Source: an uncultured Actinoplanes sp. | GTDB taxonomy: Bacteria > Actinomycetota > Actinomycetes > Mycobacteriales > Micromonosporaceae | Direction: 5' to 3' | Assembly: GCF_934643405.1 (NCBI RefSeq) | Contig: NZ_CAKUCL010000229.1 | Location: 1 to 11,947, forward strand | DNA length: 11,947 nt | Shown here: piece by piece, positions 5,273 through 11,795 of the stretch | Position numbering within the stretch: the first letter of the stretch is position 1 | Layout: each line of letters opens with the position of its first letter | Notes under the pieces: generated by a model | What the model saw: the letters and a program-made list of their open reading frames with translations, nothing else | Databases searched by the model: none | What the model was told of the DNA's origin: nothing | Position numbers and translations under genes: made by a program

Positions 5273-7458
5273 ACGAGACCACCACCGACACGCCTTTGAA
5301 CAAGGTGCTCGGGGACCGTACGGCGAAAGCTCTTGCCACCCACCTCGATCTGCACACCGCCGGGGACCTGATCTATCACTTCCCGCGGCGGTACGACGAG
5401 CGCGGCGAGCACACCGACATGCAGGGGTTGCAGATCGGCGAGCAGGTCACCGTGCTCGCGCAGGTCCAGGCGGTCAATGTGAAGCCGATGCGGCAGCGCA
5501 AGGGCAACATGCTCGAGATCACCATCTCGGACGGCTCCGGCGCCACGCTGACCTGCACCTTTTTCAACCAGGCGTGGCGCGAGCGCGACCTCAGGCGGGG
5601 ACGGTGGGGGCTGTTCGCCGGCAAGGTCACCGACTTCCGCGGCAAGCGGCAGCTGAACAGCCCGGCGTATCAGCTGCTCAGCGCGGACGCGACCGAGGAC
5701 GAGGCAGCCGAGGAGATCGAGGAGTTCGCCGGCGCGATGATCCCGGTCTATCCGGCCGCGCAGGCCGTGCCGACCTGGGTCATCGCCAAGTGCGTCCGCA
5801 CCGTGCTGGACACGTTCCAGCCGCCCGCCGATCCGCTGCCCGCCGAGGTGCGCGCCAACCGCAATCTCGTCGGCATCGGCACCGCCCTCCGCGAGATCCA
5901 CCGGCCGAGTTCGAAAGAGGCTCTGTACGCGGCTCGGTACCGTCTCAAATGGGACGAGGCGTTCGCCGTACAGCTGACTCTTGTGCAACGCCGTGCCCGC
6001 GCCGCCGCCGCGCCCGGCCGGGCCCGGCCGCGCAGTGAGACCGGGATTCTCGCGAAGTTCGACGCGAGCCTGCCGTACGAGCTGACCGAGGGGCAGCGCG
6101 CCGTCGGCGAGGAGATCGCCGCCGATCTGGCGCAACCGCACCCGATGCACCGGTTGCTGCAGGGCGAGGTGGGTTCGGGCAAGACGCTCGTGTCGGTGCG
6201 CGCGATGCTCCAGGTCGTCGACGCCGGCGGCCAGGCCGCTCTGCTGGCGCCCACCGAGGTGCTCGCCACCCAGCACTACCGTGGCATCGCCCAGCAGCTC
6301 GGCGCGCTCGGCCGGGCCGGGGAGATCGACGGCGACCCGGCCGGCACGCAGCTCACCCTGGTCACCGGCTCGCTCGGGGCGGCGGCTCGGCGGGCGGCTC
6401 TGGCCAAGGTGGCGGACGGCAGCGCGGGCATCGTGATCGGCACCCACGCGCTGCTCTACGAGGGCGTCGACTTCTCCGATCTCGGGCTGGTCGTGGTCGA
6501 CGAGCAGCACCGGTTCGGTGTCGAGCAACGGGACGCCCTGCGCGCCAAGGCGGCCACCCCGCCGCACGTTCTGGTCATGACGGCGACACCCATTCCCCGT
6601 ACGGTCGCCATGACCGTCTACGGCGATCTCGAGACCTCCGTGCTGTCGCAGTTGCCGCGCGGCCGCTCACCGATCGCGTCCCACGTGGTACCGCCGGAGA
6701 AGCCCGCCTTCCTCGACCGTGCCTGGCGCCGGCTGCGGGAGGAGATCCAGGCCGGCCATCAGGCGTACGTGGTGTGCCCGCGCATCGGCACGTCGGGAGC
6801 CGAGGAGGACGAGGAGCCGCCGCCGGACAACGAGCCCGCCCGCCGGCCGCCGCTGGCGGTGACCGAGGTGGCGCCGCTGCTCGCCGAGGGCCCGCTGCAC
6901 GGCCTGCGGATCGGGGTGCTGCACGGCAAGCTGCCCGCCGACGAGAAGGACGCGGTGATGCGTTCCTTCGCGGCCGGTGATCTGGACGTCCTGGTCGCGA
7001 CCACGGTGATCGAGGTCGGCGTCGACGTGCCGAACGCCACCGTAATGATCATCATGGACGCCGACCGGTTCGGCGTCTCCCAGCTGCACCAGTTGCGCGG
7101 CCGCGTCGGCCGGGGCTCGGCGGCGGGCATCTGCCTGCTGGTCACCGAGTCGGTCGAGGGCACGGCGGCGCGCGAACGGCTGGCCGCGGTCGCCTCCACC
7201 ACCGACGGCTTCAAGCTTTCCGAGATCGACCTGGAGCAGCGGCGTGAGGGTGACGTGCTGGGCGCGTCGCAGTCCGGCCGGCACTCGCACCTGCGTCTGT
7301 TGTCCCTGCTGCACGACGCGAAGCTGATCACCGATGCCCGCGCCGAGGCGGCCGCGCTGGTGGGCGACGACCCGGACCTGACGAAATATCCGGCGCTGGC
7401 GGCCTCGGTCGCGGCGCTGGTCGACGAGGAACGCGCCGAGTACCTGGAGAAGGGATGA
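5269..7458 (+). CDS. recG: ATP-dependent DNA helicase RecG
   Basis: RecG remodels stalled replication forks and branches Holliday junctions. The 729-residue product has a family-like length. The N-terminal part includes the wedge (OB) domain around 55-140. The helicase motifs are GEVGSGKT Walker A (299-306), LLAPTEVLATQHY, the DEQH box (411-414) followed by RFGVEQR, and MTATPIPRT (437-445). In the second helicase lobe are ATTVIEVGVDVPNA and QLHQLRGRVGRG (605-616). The C-terminal LEQRREGDVLGASQSG stretch is typical of RecG. The frame is open far upstream to 5011, but the ATG at 5269 is chosen. It overlaps the preceding stop in ATGA, has GGAG at 5261-5264, and gives the expected N-terminus. The last codons overlap the DUF952 gene in the same way, so the three genes form a coupled operon. 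Confidence 0.98.
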   Translation: MNETTTDTPLNKVLGDRTAKALATHLDLHTAGDLIYHFPRRYDERGEHTDMQGLQIGEQVTVLAQVQAVNVKPMRQRKGNMLEITISDGSGATLTCTFFNQAWRERDLRRGRWGLFAGKVTDFRGKRQLNSPAYQLLSADATEDEAAEEIEEFAGAMIPVYPAAQAVPTWVIAKCVRTVLDTFQPPADPLPAEVRANRNLVGIGTALREIHRPSSKEALYAARYRLKWDEAFAVQLTLVQRRARAAAAPGRARPRSETGILAKFDASLPYELTEGQRAVGEEIAADLAQPHPMHRLLQGEVGSGKTLVSVRAMLQVVDAGGQAALLAPTEVLATQHYRGIAQQLGALGRAGEIDGDPAGTQLTLVTGSLGAAARRAALAKVADGSAGIVIGTHALLYEGVDFSDLGLVVVDEQHRFGVEQRDALRAKAATPPHVLVMTATPIPRTVAMTVYGDLETSVLSQLPRGRSPIASHVVPPEKPAFLDRAWRRLREEIQAGHQAYVVCPRIGTSGAEEDEEPPPDNEPARRPPLAVTEVAPLLAEGPLHGLRIGVLHGKLPADEKDAVMRSFAAGDLDVLVATTVIEVGVDVPNATVMIIMDADRFGVSQLHQLRGRVGRGSAAGICLLVTESVEGTAARERLAAVASTTDGFKLSEIDLEQRREGDVLGASQSGRHSHLRLLSLLHDAKLITDARAEAAALVGDDPDLTKYPALAASVAALVDEERAEYLEKG

Positions 7459-7820
7459 TCCTGCACATCTGCTCCCGCGACGAGTGGGCGAAAGCGCAAG
7501 AGGCCGGCGTCTACGCCGCGGACACGTTGGCGAGCCAGGGCTTCATCCACTGCTCCACCGAGGAGCAGGTGCACCTGCCGGCGACCGCCCTCTTCCGCGG
7601 CCGCTCCGACATGCTGCTGCTCGAGATCGACGAGGCCCGTCTGCCGGTCCCGGTCACCTGGGAGCAGGGCGACCCGCCACACCCCGAGGGCAAACCATTC
7701 CCCCATGTGTACGGGACATTGCCCGTCGACGCCGTGGTGGCGATCCGGGACTACCAGCCGGACGACGACGGCACGTTCTCGCCGGGCAGTTTCACCAGGG
7801 CGAAGAGAAAGCCGGTCTGA
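7455..7820 (+). CDS. DUF952 family protein (121 aa)
   Basis: A small soluble protein matching DUF952. The conserved marks are ILHICSRDEW (2-11), the GFIHCSTEEQV segment (29-39) and PFPHVYGTLPVDAVV (81-95). The family has no established reaction; from memory its fold has been grouped with ADP-ribosyltransferase-like proteins, which I cannot confirm here. The ATG overlaps the recG stop as ATGA, with GAAGGG directly upstream, so expression depends on the upstream operon. A hairpin 14 bases past the stop ends the unit. Confidence 0.9.
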   Translation: MILHICSRDEWAKAQEAGVYAADTLASQGFIHCSTEEQVHLPATALFRGRSDMLLLEIDEARLPVPVTWEQGDPPHPEGKPFPHVYGTLPVDAVVAIRDYQPDDDGTFSPGSFTRAKRKPV

Positions 7821-7834
7821 ACCCGGGCAACGAA

Positions 7835-7866
7835 AAGGGCGCGCCGACCGGAGTCGACGCGCCCTT
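7835..7866. terminator. Bidirectional hairpin terminator between DUF952 and LPXTG genes
   Basis: AAGGGCGCG (7835-7843) pairs with CGCGCCCTT (7858-7866). After one C/A mismatch, a further 4 bp close on a CGGA loop. The flanks (AA before, TT after, then TCTC) give short A/T ends. It lies 14 bases after the DUF952 stop and 23 bases past the end of the converging surface-protein gene, so it can serve both. Confidence 0.8.
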
Positions 7867-7889
7867 CTCAGGAGCAGACCTGATCGCTA

Positions 7890-8918
7890 TCAGGCGGTGA
7901 ACTTCACCTTGCGACGGCGGGCCATGACGAACAGCACCACACCGATGGCCAGCAGGACGGCCGCGCCGCCCGCGATGCCACCAGCCGCGGCGCCGGTCAC
8001 CGGCAGGCCGCCGGCGTTGCCGCTGCTGTCGCAGTCGGCCGGCTTGACGTAGTCGATGTCAGTCCAGTCCGAGTACTTCTTGCCCTCGAAGGTGACGGTG
8101 AGGGTGACCTTGACCTTGAAGCCCTCCTTGGCGGAGAACATCTCGGTCTTCTTCTCGCCCGCGGCGACGGTGATCTGGCGCTTCTCGCCCTTGGAGGTCT
8201 CGAAGCCCATCGTCCAGTCGAGGCCGTTCTTCGGGTTGTCCATGCCGATGGTGATGGTGTCGCAGTCCATCTTCACGATCGGCTTGAACTCGCCCGGCTC
8301 CGCCGTGGTGGACGGGGTCGGCACCGGCAGCTCCGGCGTGGCCGGCGGGGTGCTCGGCGGGGTGCTCGGCGGGGTGGACGTCGGCGCCGAGGTGGGCGGG
8401 GTCGTCGTCGGCGCCGACGTCGGCGGGGTGGTCGGCTCCGTGCAGGTCTCCGGCTTGGAGACCGTCTTGGTCTTCGGGCCCGGGCGGCCGTCGAGACCGT
8501 CGTTGATGAAGCCGTCCGACCACTTCAGGACGACCGAGATCGTCACGTCCTTGAGGTCGGTCGAGACCTTGCTGTGGACGTGGATCGCGTTGGCCTTGTT
8601 GTCCTGCCAAGGAGCCGAGTAGGTCGGGACGTCGGTGCCCGGGGCGCCGCCCTCGGTCTTGACGGCCTTCTTGTCGAGCTCCTTGCCGTCAGCCGACAGG
8701 AACTTGATCGTGTCGACAACGGCGGTCTTGCCGTAGTCGTTGCCGATCGTCCAGTCGACGTCCCACTTCTTGTCGCTCTTGACGCAAGAGGTCGTGCCGT
8801 CCACGGACGGCGCGTGGGCGCTGGCCGGGGCGGCGAACACGGCGACACCGGTCAGGCCGATGATCGTGCCGGCAACGGCCGCTGAGGCCCGCCGAAACTT
8901 GGTGTTAAGCAGGTTCAC
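7890..8918 (-). CDS. LPXTG-anchored surface protein with two small extracellular domains
   Basis: A 342-residue exported protein. Residues 1-36 form a signal peptide: basic NTKFRR, a hydrophobic core, then a cleavage region at APASAHA. Domain 1 (about 37-159) has one cysteine near each end (45, 159). A Thr/Pro-rich linker (about 160-207) is built of short TPP/TSAP repeats. Domain 2 (about 212-297) again has two cysteines (219, 296). A sortase motif LPVTG (305-309), a hydrophobic segment and a basic tail ARRRKVKF complete the wall-anchor signal. Both domains look beta-rich, but I recognise no named family or ligand. The frame is open to 9020, but the GTG at 8918 is chosen for its AGGAG five bases upstream and the signal peptide. 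It runs against both neighbouring operons. No sortase gene is in the window. Confidence 0.9.
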   Translation of the reverse strand: MNLLNTKFRRASAAVAGTIIGLTGVAVFAAPASAHAPSVDGTTSCVKSDKKWDVDWTIGNDYGKTAVVDTIKFLSADGKELDKKAVKTEGGAPGTDVPTYSAPWQDNKANAIHVHSKVSTDLKDVTISVVLKWSDGFINDGLDGRPGPKTKTVSKPETCTEPTTPPTSAPTTTPPTSAPTSTPPSTPPSTPPATPELPVPTPSTTAEPGEFKPIVKMDCDTITIGMDNPKNGLDWTMGFETSKGEKRQITVAAGEKKTEMFSAKEGFKVKVTLTVTFEGKKYSDWTDIDYVKPADCDSSGNAGGLPVTGAAAGGIAGGAAVLLAIGVVLFVMARRRKVKFTA

Positions 8919-8964
8919 GCCTACTCCTGATAGGGGATCAACGGGGTGCGGCGAGGAAGCGGCG

Positions 8965-8990
8965 GGCCGTCGCCGATGAGGGCGACAGCC
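8965..8990 (-). other. Hairpin in the 5' leader of the LPXTG gene
   Basis: GTCGCC (8969-8974) pairs with GGCGAC (8981-8986) around GATGAG, extended past one C/A mismatch by GGC/GCC. In the reverse-strand mRNA it would lie about 50 bases before the start codon. It could affect stability or translation of the leader; there is no match to a riboswitch class that I recognise. Confidence 0.4.
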
Positions 8991-9049
8991 GTCGACGACG
9001 CCTCCCCACGTCGTCTGCAAGCGACAATTGGCGCCTGCAACAGCGCATG

Positions 9050-9078
9050 ACCCTAGCGACTAATGCGAATCCGGGAAA
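9050..9078 (-). promoter_or_regulatory. Candidate promoter of the LPXTG gene
   Basis: On the reverse strand TAGGGT (9055-9050), a good actinobacterial -10, has TTTCCC (9078-9073) 17 bases upstream as a poor -35. Transcription from here would give a leader of roughly 125 bases. The inverted repeat at 9087-9100 lies just upstream of the -35, where a regulator could bind. Confidence 0.4.
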
Positions 9079-9191
9079 TCCCTCAGACACTCTTAAGTGT
9101 GTTGTTGCACATCCGTGATCTTCCATCGACAAACGGAGACGCGCCCGGTGCCCAGAGTGGCGGCCCGAATGGGGAATTGTTCACTCGACGG

Positions 9192-9219
9192 TTGCGGTGA
9201 GTAAGTGGTGAAGTAGCTT
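9192..9219 (+). promoter_or_regulatory. Candidate rsmD promoter (leaderless type)
   Basis: TTGCGG (9192-9197) and TAGCTT (9214-9219) are separated by 16 bases, the best -35/-10 pair in the window. The -10 ends 6 bases before a GTG at 9226, so the transcript would start at or near that codon. Confidence 0.55.
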
Positions 9220-9225
9220 CAAGTC

Positions 9226-9258
9226 GTGTTCACCGCATACCCGTGCGAGGTCGCATGA
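9226..9258 (+). CDS. Candidate leaderless upstream ORF coupled to rsmD (10 aa)
   Basis: GTG at 9226 opens a 10-codon frame (MFTAYPCEVA) that ends with TGA at 9256-9258. The TGA overlaps the rsmD ATG (9255-9257) in an ATGA, so a terminating ribosome would sit on the rsmD start. The GTG follows a TAGCTT -10 by 6 bases, as expected for leaderless initiation. Leaderless short upstream ORFs are well known in mycobacteria; here the evidence is layout only. It is too short to judge coding bias, and could be chance. There is one Cys codon at position 7, too little to claim cysteine sensing. Confidence 0.4.
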   Translation: MFTAYPCEVA

Positions 9259-9818
9259 CCAGGATCATCGCCGGCGCCCACGGCGGCCGGCGACTGTCCG
9301 CTCCGGCCGGTGCCCTCACCCGGCCCACATCGGATCGTGTCCGCGAGGCTTTTTTCAGCTCTCTCGACTCGATGATCGACTTGTCCGGCGCGCGATTCGC
9401 CGACCTGTATGCCGGTTCCGGCGCGGTCGGTCTGGAGGCGTTGTCGCGCGGAGCGAGCCATGCTCTTCTCGTCGAATCGGACGCCCGCGCCGCCCGGACG
9501 ATCCGCGACAACATCGTGGCCTTGCGGGTCGGCAACGCGGCCCGCCTGGTCACCGGCAAGGTGTTGCAGGTACTGGCCGGCCCGCCGGACGGTGGCCCCT
9601 ACGACGTCGTCTTCGCCGATCCCCCGTACGCCGTGGACGCCACGGAGATCGCCGAAGTACAGATTTTGCTGGTGGAGAACGGCTGGCTCGCGCCCGAGGC
9701 GGTGGTTGCGCTGGAGCGTTCCACCCGTGGGGGGACAATGACGTGGGTGGATGGCATCACAGCCGAACGCAGCCGGCGTTACGGCGAGACTACTCTTTGG
9801 TACGGTCGCGGATCATGA
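9255..9818 (+). CDS. rsmD: 16S rRNA (guanine966-N2)-methyltransferase RsmD
   Basis: RsmD methylates G966 of 16S rRNA (E. coli numbering) using S-adenosylmethionine during small-subunit assembly. The 187-residue product begins MTRIIAGAHGGRRLSAP and has TRPTSDRVREAFFSSL (22-37). The SAM loop DLYAGSGAVG is at 50-59, the acidic VESD at 73-76, and the catalytic DPPY motif at 122-125. A GTG at 9243 is in frame, but ATG at 9255 gives the family N-terminus and has GCGAGG just upstream, though spaced by only 4 bases. The short spacing is consistent with coupling to the upstream 10-codon ORF. The stop overlaps the coaD ATG as ATGA, a conserved rsmD-coaD pairing in actinobacteria. Confidence 0.96.
   Translation: MTRIIAGAHGGRRLSAPAGALTRPTSDRVREAFFSSLDSMIDLSGARFADLYAGSGAVGLEALSRGASHALLVESDARAARTIRDNIVALRVGNAARLVTGKVLQVLAGPPDGGPYDVVFADPPYAVDATEIAEVQILLVENGWLAPEAVVALERSTRGGTMTWVDGITAERSRRYGETTLWYGRGS
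9779..9806 (+). promoter_or_regulatory. Possible internal promoter for coaD
   Basis: TTACGG (9779-9784) and TACGGT (9801-9806) are spaced by 16 bases within the end of rsmD. The -10 ends 8 bases before the coaD ATG, and there is no clear Shine-Dalgarno. This could give leaderless coaD transcripts in addition to read-through from rsmD. Confidence 0.35.
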
Positions 9819-10294
9819 GACGAGCGGTGTGCCCTGGCTCCTTCGATCCGGTCACCAACGGACACCTCGACATCGTGGAAAGGGCGAGCCGCCTTTTCGA
9901 CGAAGTGATCATCGGCGTACTGATCAATCAGTCGAAGACCGGTTTGTTCACGATCGAGGAACGACTGGAGATGCTGACCGAGGCGACGGCGCCGTACCCG
10001 AACGTCCGGGTCGCCTCGTTCCACGGCCTGCTCGTCGACTTCTGCCGTGCTCAGGGTGCGGCCGTCGTGGTCAAGGGACTTCGCGCGGTCAGTGATTTCG
10101 ACTACGAGTTGCAGATGGCGCAGATGAACATCGGCTTGTCGGGCGTGGAGACGCTGTTCATGCCGACGAATCCGCTGTACTCGTTCCTGTCGTCGAGTCT
10201 CGTCAAAGACGTGGTCAAGTGGGGTGGCGACGCGTCGGCGTACGTGCCGGACTTCGTCGGCGAGCGGCTGGCCACCCGGCTCAAGCAGAACTGA
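9815..10294 (+). CDS. coaD: Phosphopantetheine adenylyltransferase CoaD
   Basis: CoaD adenylates 4'-phosphopantetheine to dephospho-CoA, the penultimate step of CoA synthesis. The 159-residue length is typical. The nucleotidyltransferase signature GSFDPVTNGHLDI (8-20) includes the T/HxGH motif. INQSKTGLFTIEERLEML, VVKGLRAVSDFDYELQMAQMN and the late FLSSSLVKDVVKWGGD stretch (the SSS-x-V[RK] ATP-binding motif) match the family throughout. The start overlaps the rsmD stop. A 20-bp palindrome begins 4 bases after the stop, and the next gene begins 116 bases on, so the rsmD-coaD unit likely ends here. Confidence 0.98.
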   Translation: MRRAVCPGSFDPVTNGHLDIVERASRLFDEVIIGVLINQSKTGLFTIEERLEMLTEATAPYPNVRVASFHGLLVDFCRAQGAAVVVKGLRAVSDFDYELQMAQMNIGLSGVETLFMPTNPLYSFLSSSLVKDVVKWGGDASAYVPDFVGERLATRLKQN

Positions 10295-10297
10295 GCG

Positions 10298-10317
10298 GTT
10301 TCCGGCGCGCCGGAAAC
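10298..10317. terminator. Perfect 20-bp palindrome after coaD
   Basis: GTTTCCGGCG followed by its exact reverse complement, with two more complementary pairs outside one mismatch. As RNA it would fold into an 8-bp stem with a GCGC loop. It begins 4 bases after the coaD stop and contains AAAC on its 3' side but no T-tract. A terminator is most likely. Its symmetry and position about 20 bases before a possible -10 also allow an operator role. Confidence 0.6.
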
Positions 10318-10336
10318 GGCGGCGGCGGCGACGCAG

Positions 10337-10342
10337 TACCGT
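10337..10342 (+). promoter_or_regulatory. Weak -10 candidate before the DivIVA-like gene
   Basis: TACCGT fits the TANNNT form and would give a leader of about 60 bases carrying the clear ribosome site at 10396-10405. There is no good -35 element. Confidence 0.3.
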
Positions 10343-10410
10343 GATCGCACCACGCTGCGTGAGTGGAAGATGAAGCCGCGTGGGTCGCAGATGACAGGAG
10401 TGAGGCACCG

Positions 10411-10908
10411 GTGGATTCGCTCGACCGCATCGACGAGATCATCGATTCCGTTCAGGAAGCGCGCTCCGTCCCGATGTCCCGGACGATGTTCATGTTCGAC
10501 CGCGGCGAGATGCTGGAGCAGCTCGACGTCCTGCGCTCCGAGCTGCCGTCGGAGCTGCGCAAGGCGGCCGCCGTGCTGGACGAGCGGGACCGGATCATCG
10601 AGGCCGGCCGCCGGGAGGCCGACCGGATCATCAGCGAGGGCGAGACCGAGCACGCCCGCTTGGTCTCGGTCAACGAGATCACCGTCTCCGCCGAGCACGA
10701 GGGCGCCCGGATCATCGCCGAGGCCCGGACCGAGGCGCAGCGCCTGCGCGAGGAGGTCGACGACTACGTCGACACCGCGCTGGCCAACTTCGAACAGTTC
10801 CTGACCAGGGCGTTGGCGTCGATAGAGCGGGGCCGCGACAAGATGCACGCGCTGCGCGAGATCGGCACGTTCCAGGGTGAGGACAACGAACGGCCGTTGC
10901 CGTTCTAG
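10411..10908 (+). CDS. DivIVA-like coiled-coil protein, homologue of mycobacterial Rv2927c
   Basis: A 165-residue hydrophilic, mostly helical protein. The N-terminus MDSLDRIDEIIDSVQEARSV is followed by PMSR and DRGEMLEQLDVLRSELPSEL. A heptad-like coiled coil fills about 45-118, rich in R/E/A with repeated DRII and EA.R segments. It ends DYVDTALANFEQFLTRALAS and ERGR. The EAR-x-VPM motif and the YVD..L..FE.FL..L.S...RGR tail match what I recall of Rv2927c, though this protein is shorter. DivIVA-like proteins organise polar or septal structures; that role here is an inference. The frame is open to 10363, but GTG at 10411 is chosen because AGGAGTGAGG (10396-10405) lies 5 bases upstream. It sits between coaD and the DUF177-rpmF pair. 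Confidence 0.85.
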   Translation: MDSLDRIDEIIDSVQEARSVPMSRTMFMFDRGEMLEQLDVLRSELPSELRKAAAVLDERDRIIEAGRREADRIISEGETEHARLVSVNEITVSAEHEGARIIAEARTEAQRLREEVDDYVDTALANFEQFLTRALASIERGRDKMHALREIGTFQGEDNERPLPF

Positions 10909-10926
10909 CCGACCGAGCGACCCGGA

Positions 10927-10957
10927 TTCGACGGTACGGCCGCAGCTCAGGTAACCT
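10927..10957 (+). promoter_or_regulatory. Weak promoter candidate for DUF177-rpmF
   Basis: TTCGAC (10927-10932) and TAACCT (10952-10957) are spaced by 19 bases, which is long. They lie in the 83-base gap after the DivIVA-like gene and would give a leader of roughly 30 bases. Confidence 0.3.
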
Positions 10958-10991
10958 TTCTCTTCGGCCTGTCCACGGCTGAGAGTTCATG

Positions 10992-11606
10992 ATGCCCAAG
11001 TCACCGCAGAGTCACCTGGATCCCAGGCAGCCACTGGTCGTCGACACGACGAAGCTCCCCCGGCAGCCTGGTGCGACGCGTGCCCTGAAACGGGTGATCC
11101 CGGCGCCGGAAAACCTCGGTCTGGAGCTGATCTCGGTCCCCGAGGGGTCGGACGTCGAGCTCGATCTCGTGCTCACGTCGGTCTCCGAGGGCGTGTACGT
11201 CAGCGGCAGGGTTCGCGGCTCGCTCACCGGCGAGTGCGGGCGCTGCCTCAACGAGATCAGCGAGTCCTTCGACGTTCCGATCGCGGAGCTGTTCGCATAC
11301 GAGGACAGCACCACCGAGGAGACGACGGACGAGGACGAGGTGGGCCGGATGCAGGGCGATCTGATCGACCTGGAGCCGGCGGTACGGGACGCGGTGGTGC
11401 TCACCCTGCCCACCAACCCGCTCTGCCGGCCGGACTGCCCAGGCTTGTGCCCCGAGTGCGGGGTGCATTTCGACGACCTCCCGGCCGATCACAGCCACGA
11501 GGACGTCGACCCCCGTTGGGCCGCCTTGCGCAACCTGTCGGCCGAAGAGCCGGCGGCGCCGGACCAGCAAAGCCCGCAATACCAGCAAAACCGGATCGAG
11601 GAGTAG
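10992..11606 (+). CDS. DUF177 (YceD-like) protein, partner of rpmF
   Basis: DUF177 proteins sit beside rpmF across bacteria and are linked to 23S rRNA/large-subunit accumulation, though the reaction is unknown. The product is about 204 residues. The core runs from VELDLVLTSVSEGVYVSGRV through GECGRCL to an acidic stretch, then DLIDLEPAVRDAVVLTLPTNPLC and CPGLCPECG. There is a CxxC at 82/85 and a cluster of four cysteines (145, 149, 153, 156, in this start numbering) that looks metal-binding. A Gln-rich tail follows. Two adjacent ATGs (10989, 10992) can start it; the second has the better spacing (6 bases) from GAGAG at 10981-10985. The stop is 5 bases before rpmF. Confidence 0.93.
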   Translation: MPKSPQSHLDPRQPLVVDTTKLPRQPGATRALKRVIPAPENLGLELISVPEGSDVELDLVLTSVSEGVYVSGRVRGSLTGECGRCLNEISESFDVPIAELFAYEDSTTEETTDEDEVGRMQGDLIDLEPAVRDAVVLTLPTNPLCRPDCPGLCPECGVHFDDLPADHSHEDVDPRWAALRNLSAEEPAAPDQQSPQYQQNRIEE

Positions 11607-11611
11607 GAACC

Positions 11612-11785
11612 GTGGCCGTCCCCAAGCGCAAGATGTCGCGCAGCAACACCCGGTCGCGCCGGGCGAACTGGAAGGCGACCGCGGTTGTCACCGTGGCGTG
11701 CCCCAACTGCAAGTCGCCGCACCTGCCGCACACCGCCTGCGGAGTCTGCGGCACCTACAACGGCCGTCAGGTCCTCGAGGTCTGA
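11612..11785 (+). CDS. rpmF: 50S ribosomal protein L32, zinc-binding type
   Basis: A 57-residue protein of the large ribosomal subunit. MAVPKRKMSRSNTRSRRANW is the L32 N-terminus. The zinc site has cysteines 30, 33, 43 and 46 in CPNC and CGVC pairs, so it is the C+ form. The GTG at 11612 has GAGGAG (11598-11603) 8 bases upstream, inside the end of the DUF177 gene. The order DUF177-rpmF-plsX is a classic bacterial gene string. Confidence 0.97.
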   Translation: MAVPKRKMSRSNTRSRRANWKATAVVTVACPNCKSPHLPHTACGVCGTYNGRQVLEV

Positions 11786-11795
11786 GCCTCTCTTA

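Larger units (their letters stand above)
8919..9225. other. Intergenic region between the divergent LPXTG gene and rsmD
   Basis: A 307-base region with no convincing gene of its own. From left to right it holds the leader of the surface-protein gene with its ribosome site and a hairpin (8965-8990), a minus-strand promoter candidate (9050-9078), a less GC-rich patch with a short inverted repeat ACACT-CTTA-AGTGT (9087-9100), and a plus-strand promoter candidate (9192-9219). The frames open here on either strand look like chance. Confidence 0.7.

Noticed and set aside
8056..8622. A 188-codon plus-strand frame with Gly/Val-rich repeats opposite the LPXTG gene
   Set aside because: It is the antisense of the Thr/Pro linker and beta-rich domains; the sense strand has a signal peptide and sortase motif.
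8919..9020. Longer N-terminus of the LPXTG protein from 9020
   Set aside because: It would bury the signal peptide behind a Pro/Arg-rich segment; the GTG at 8918 has a good ribosome site.
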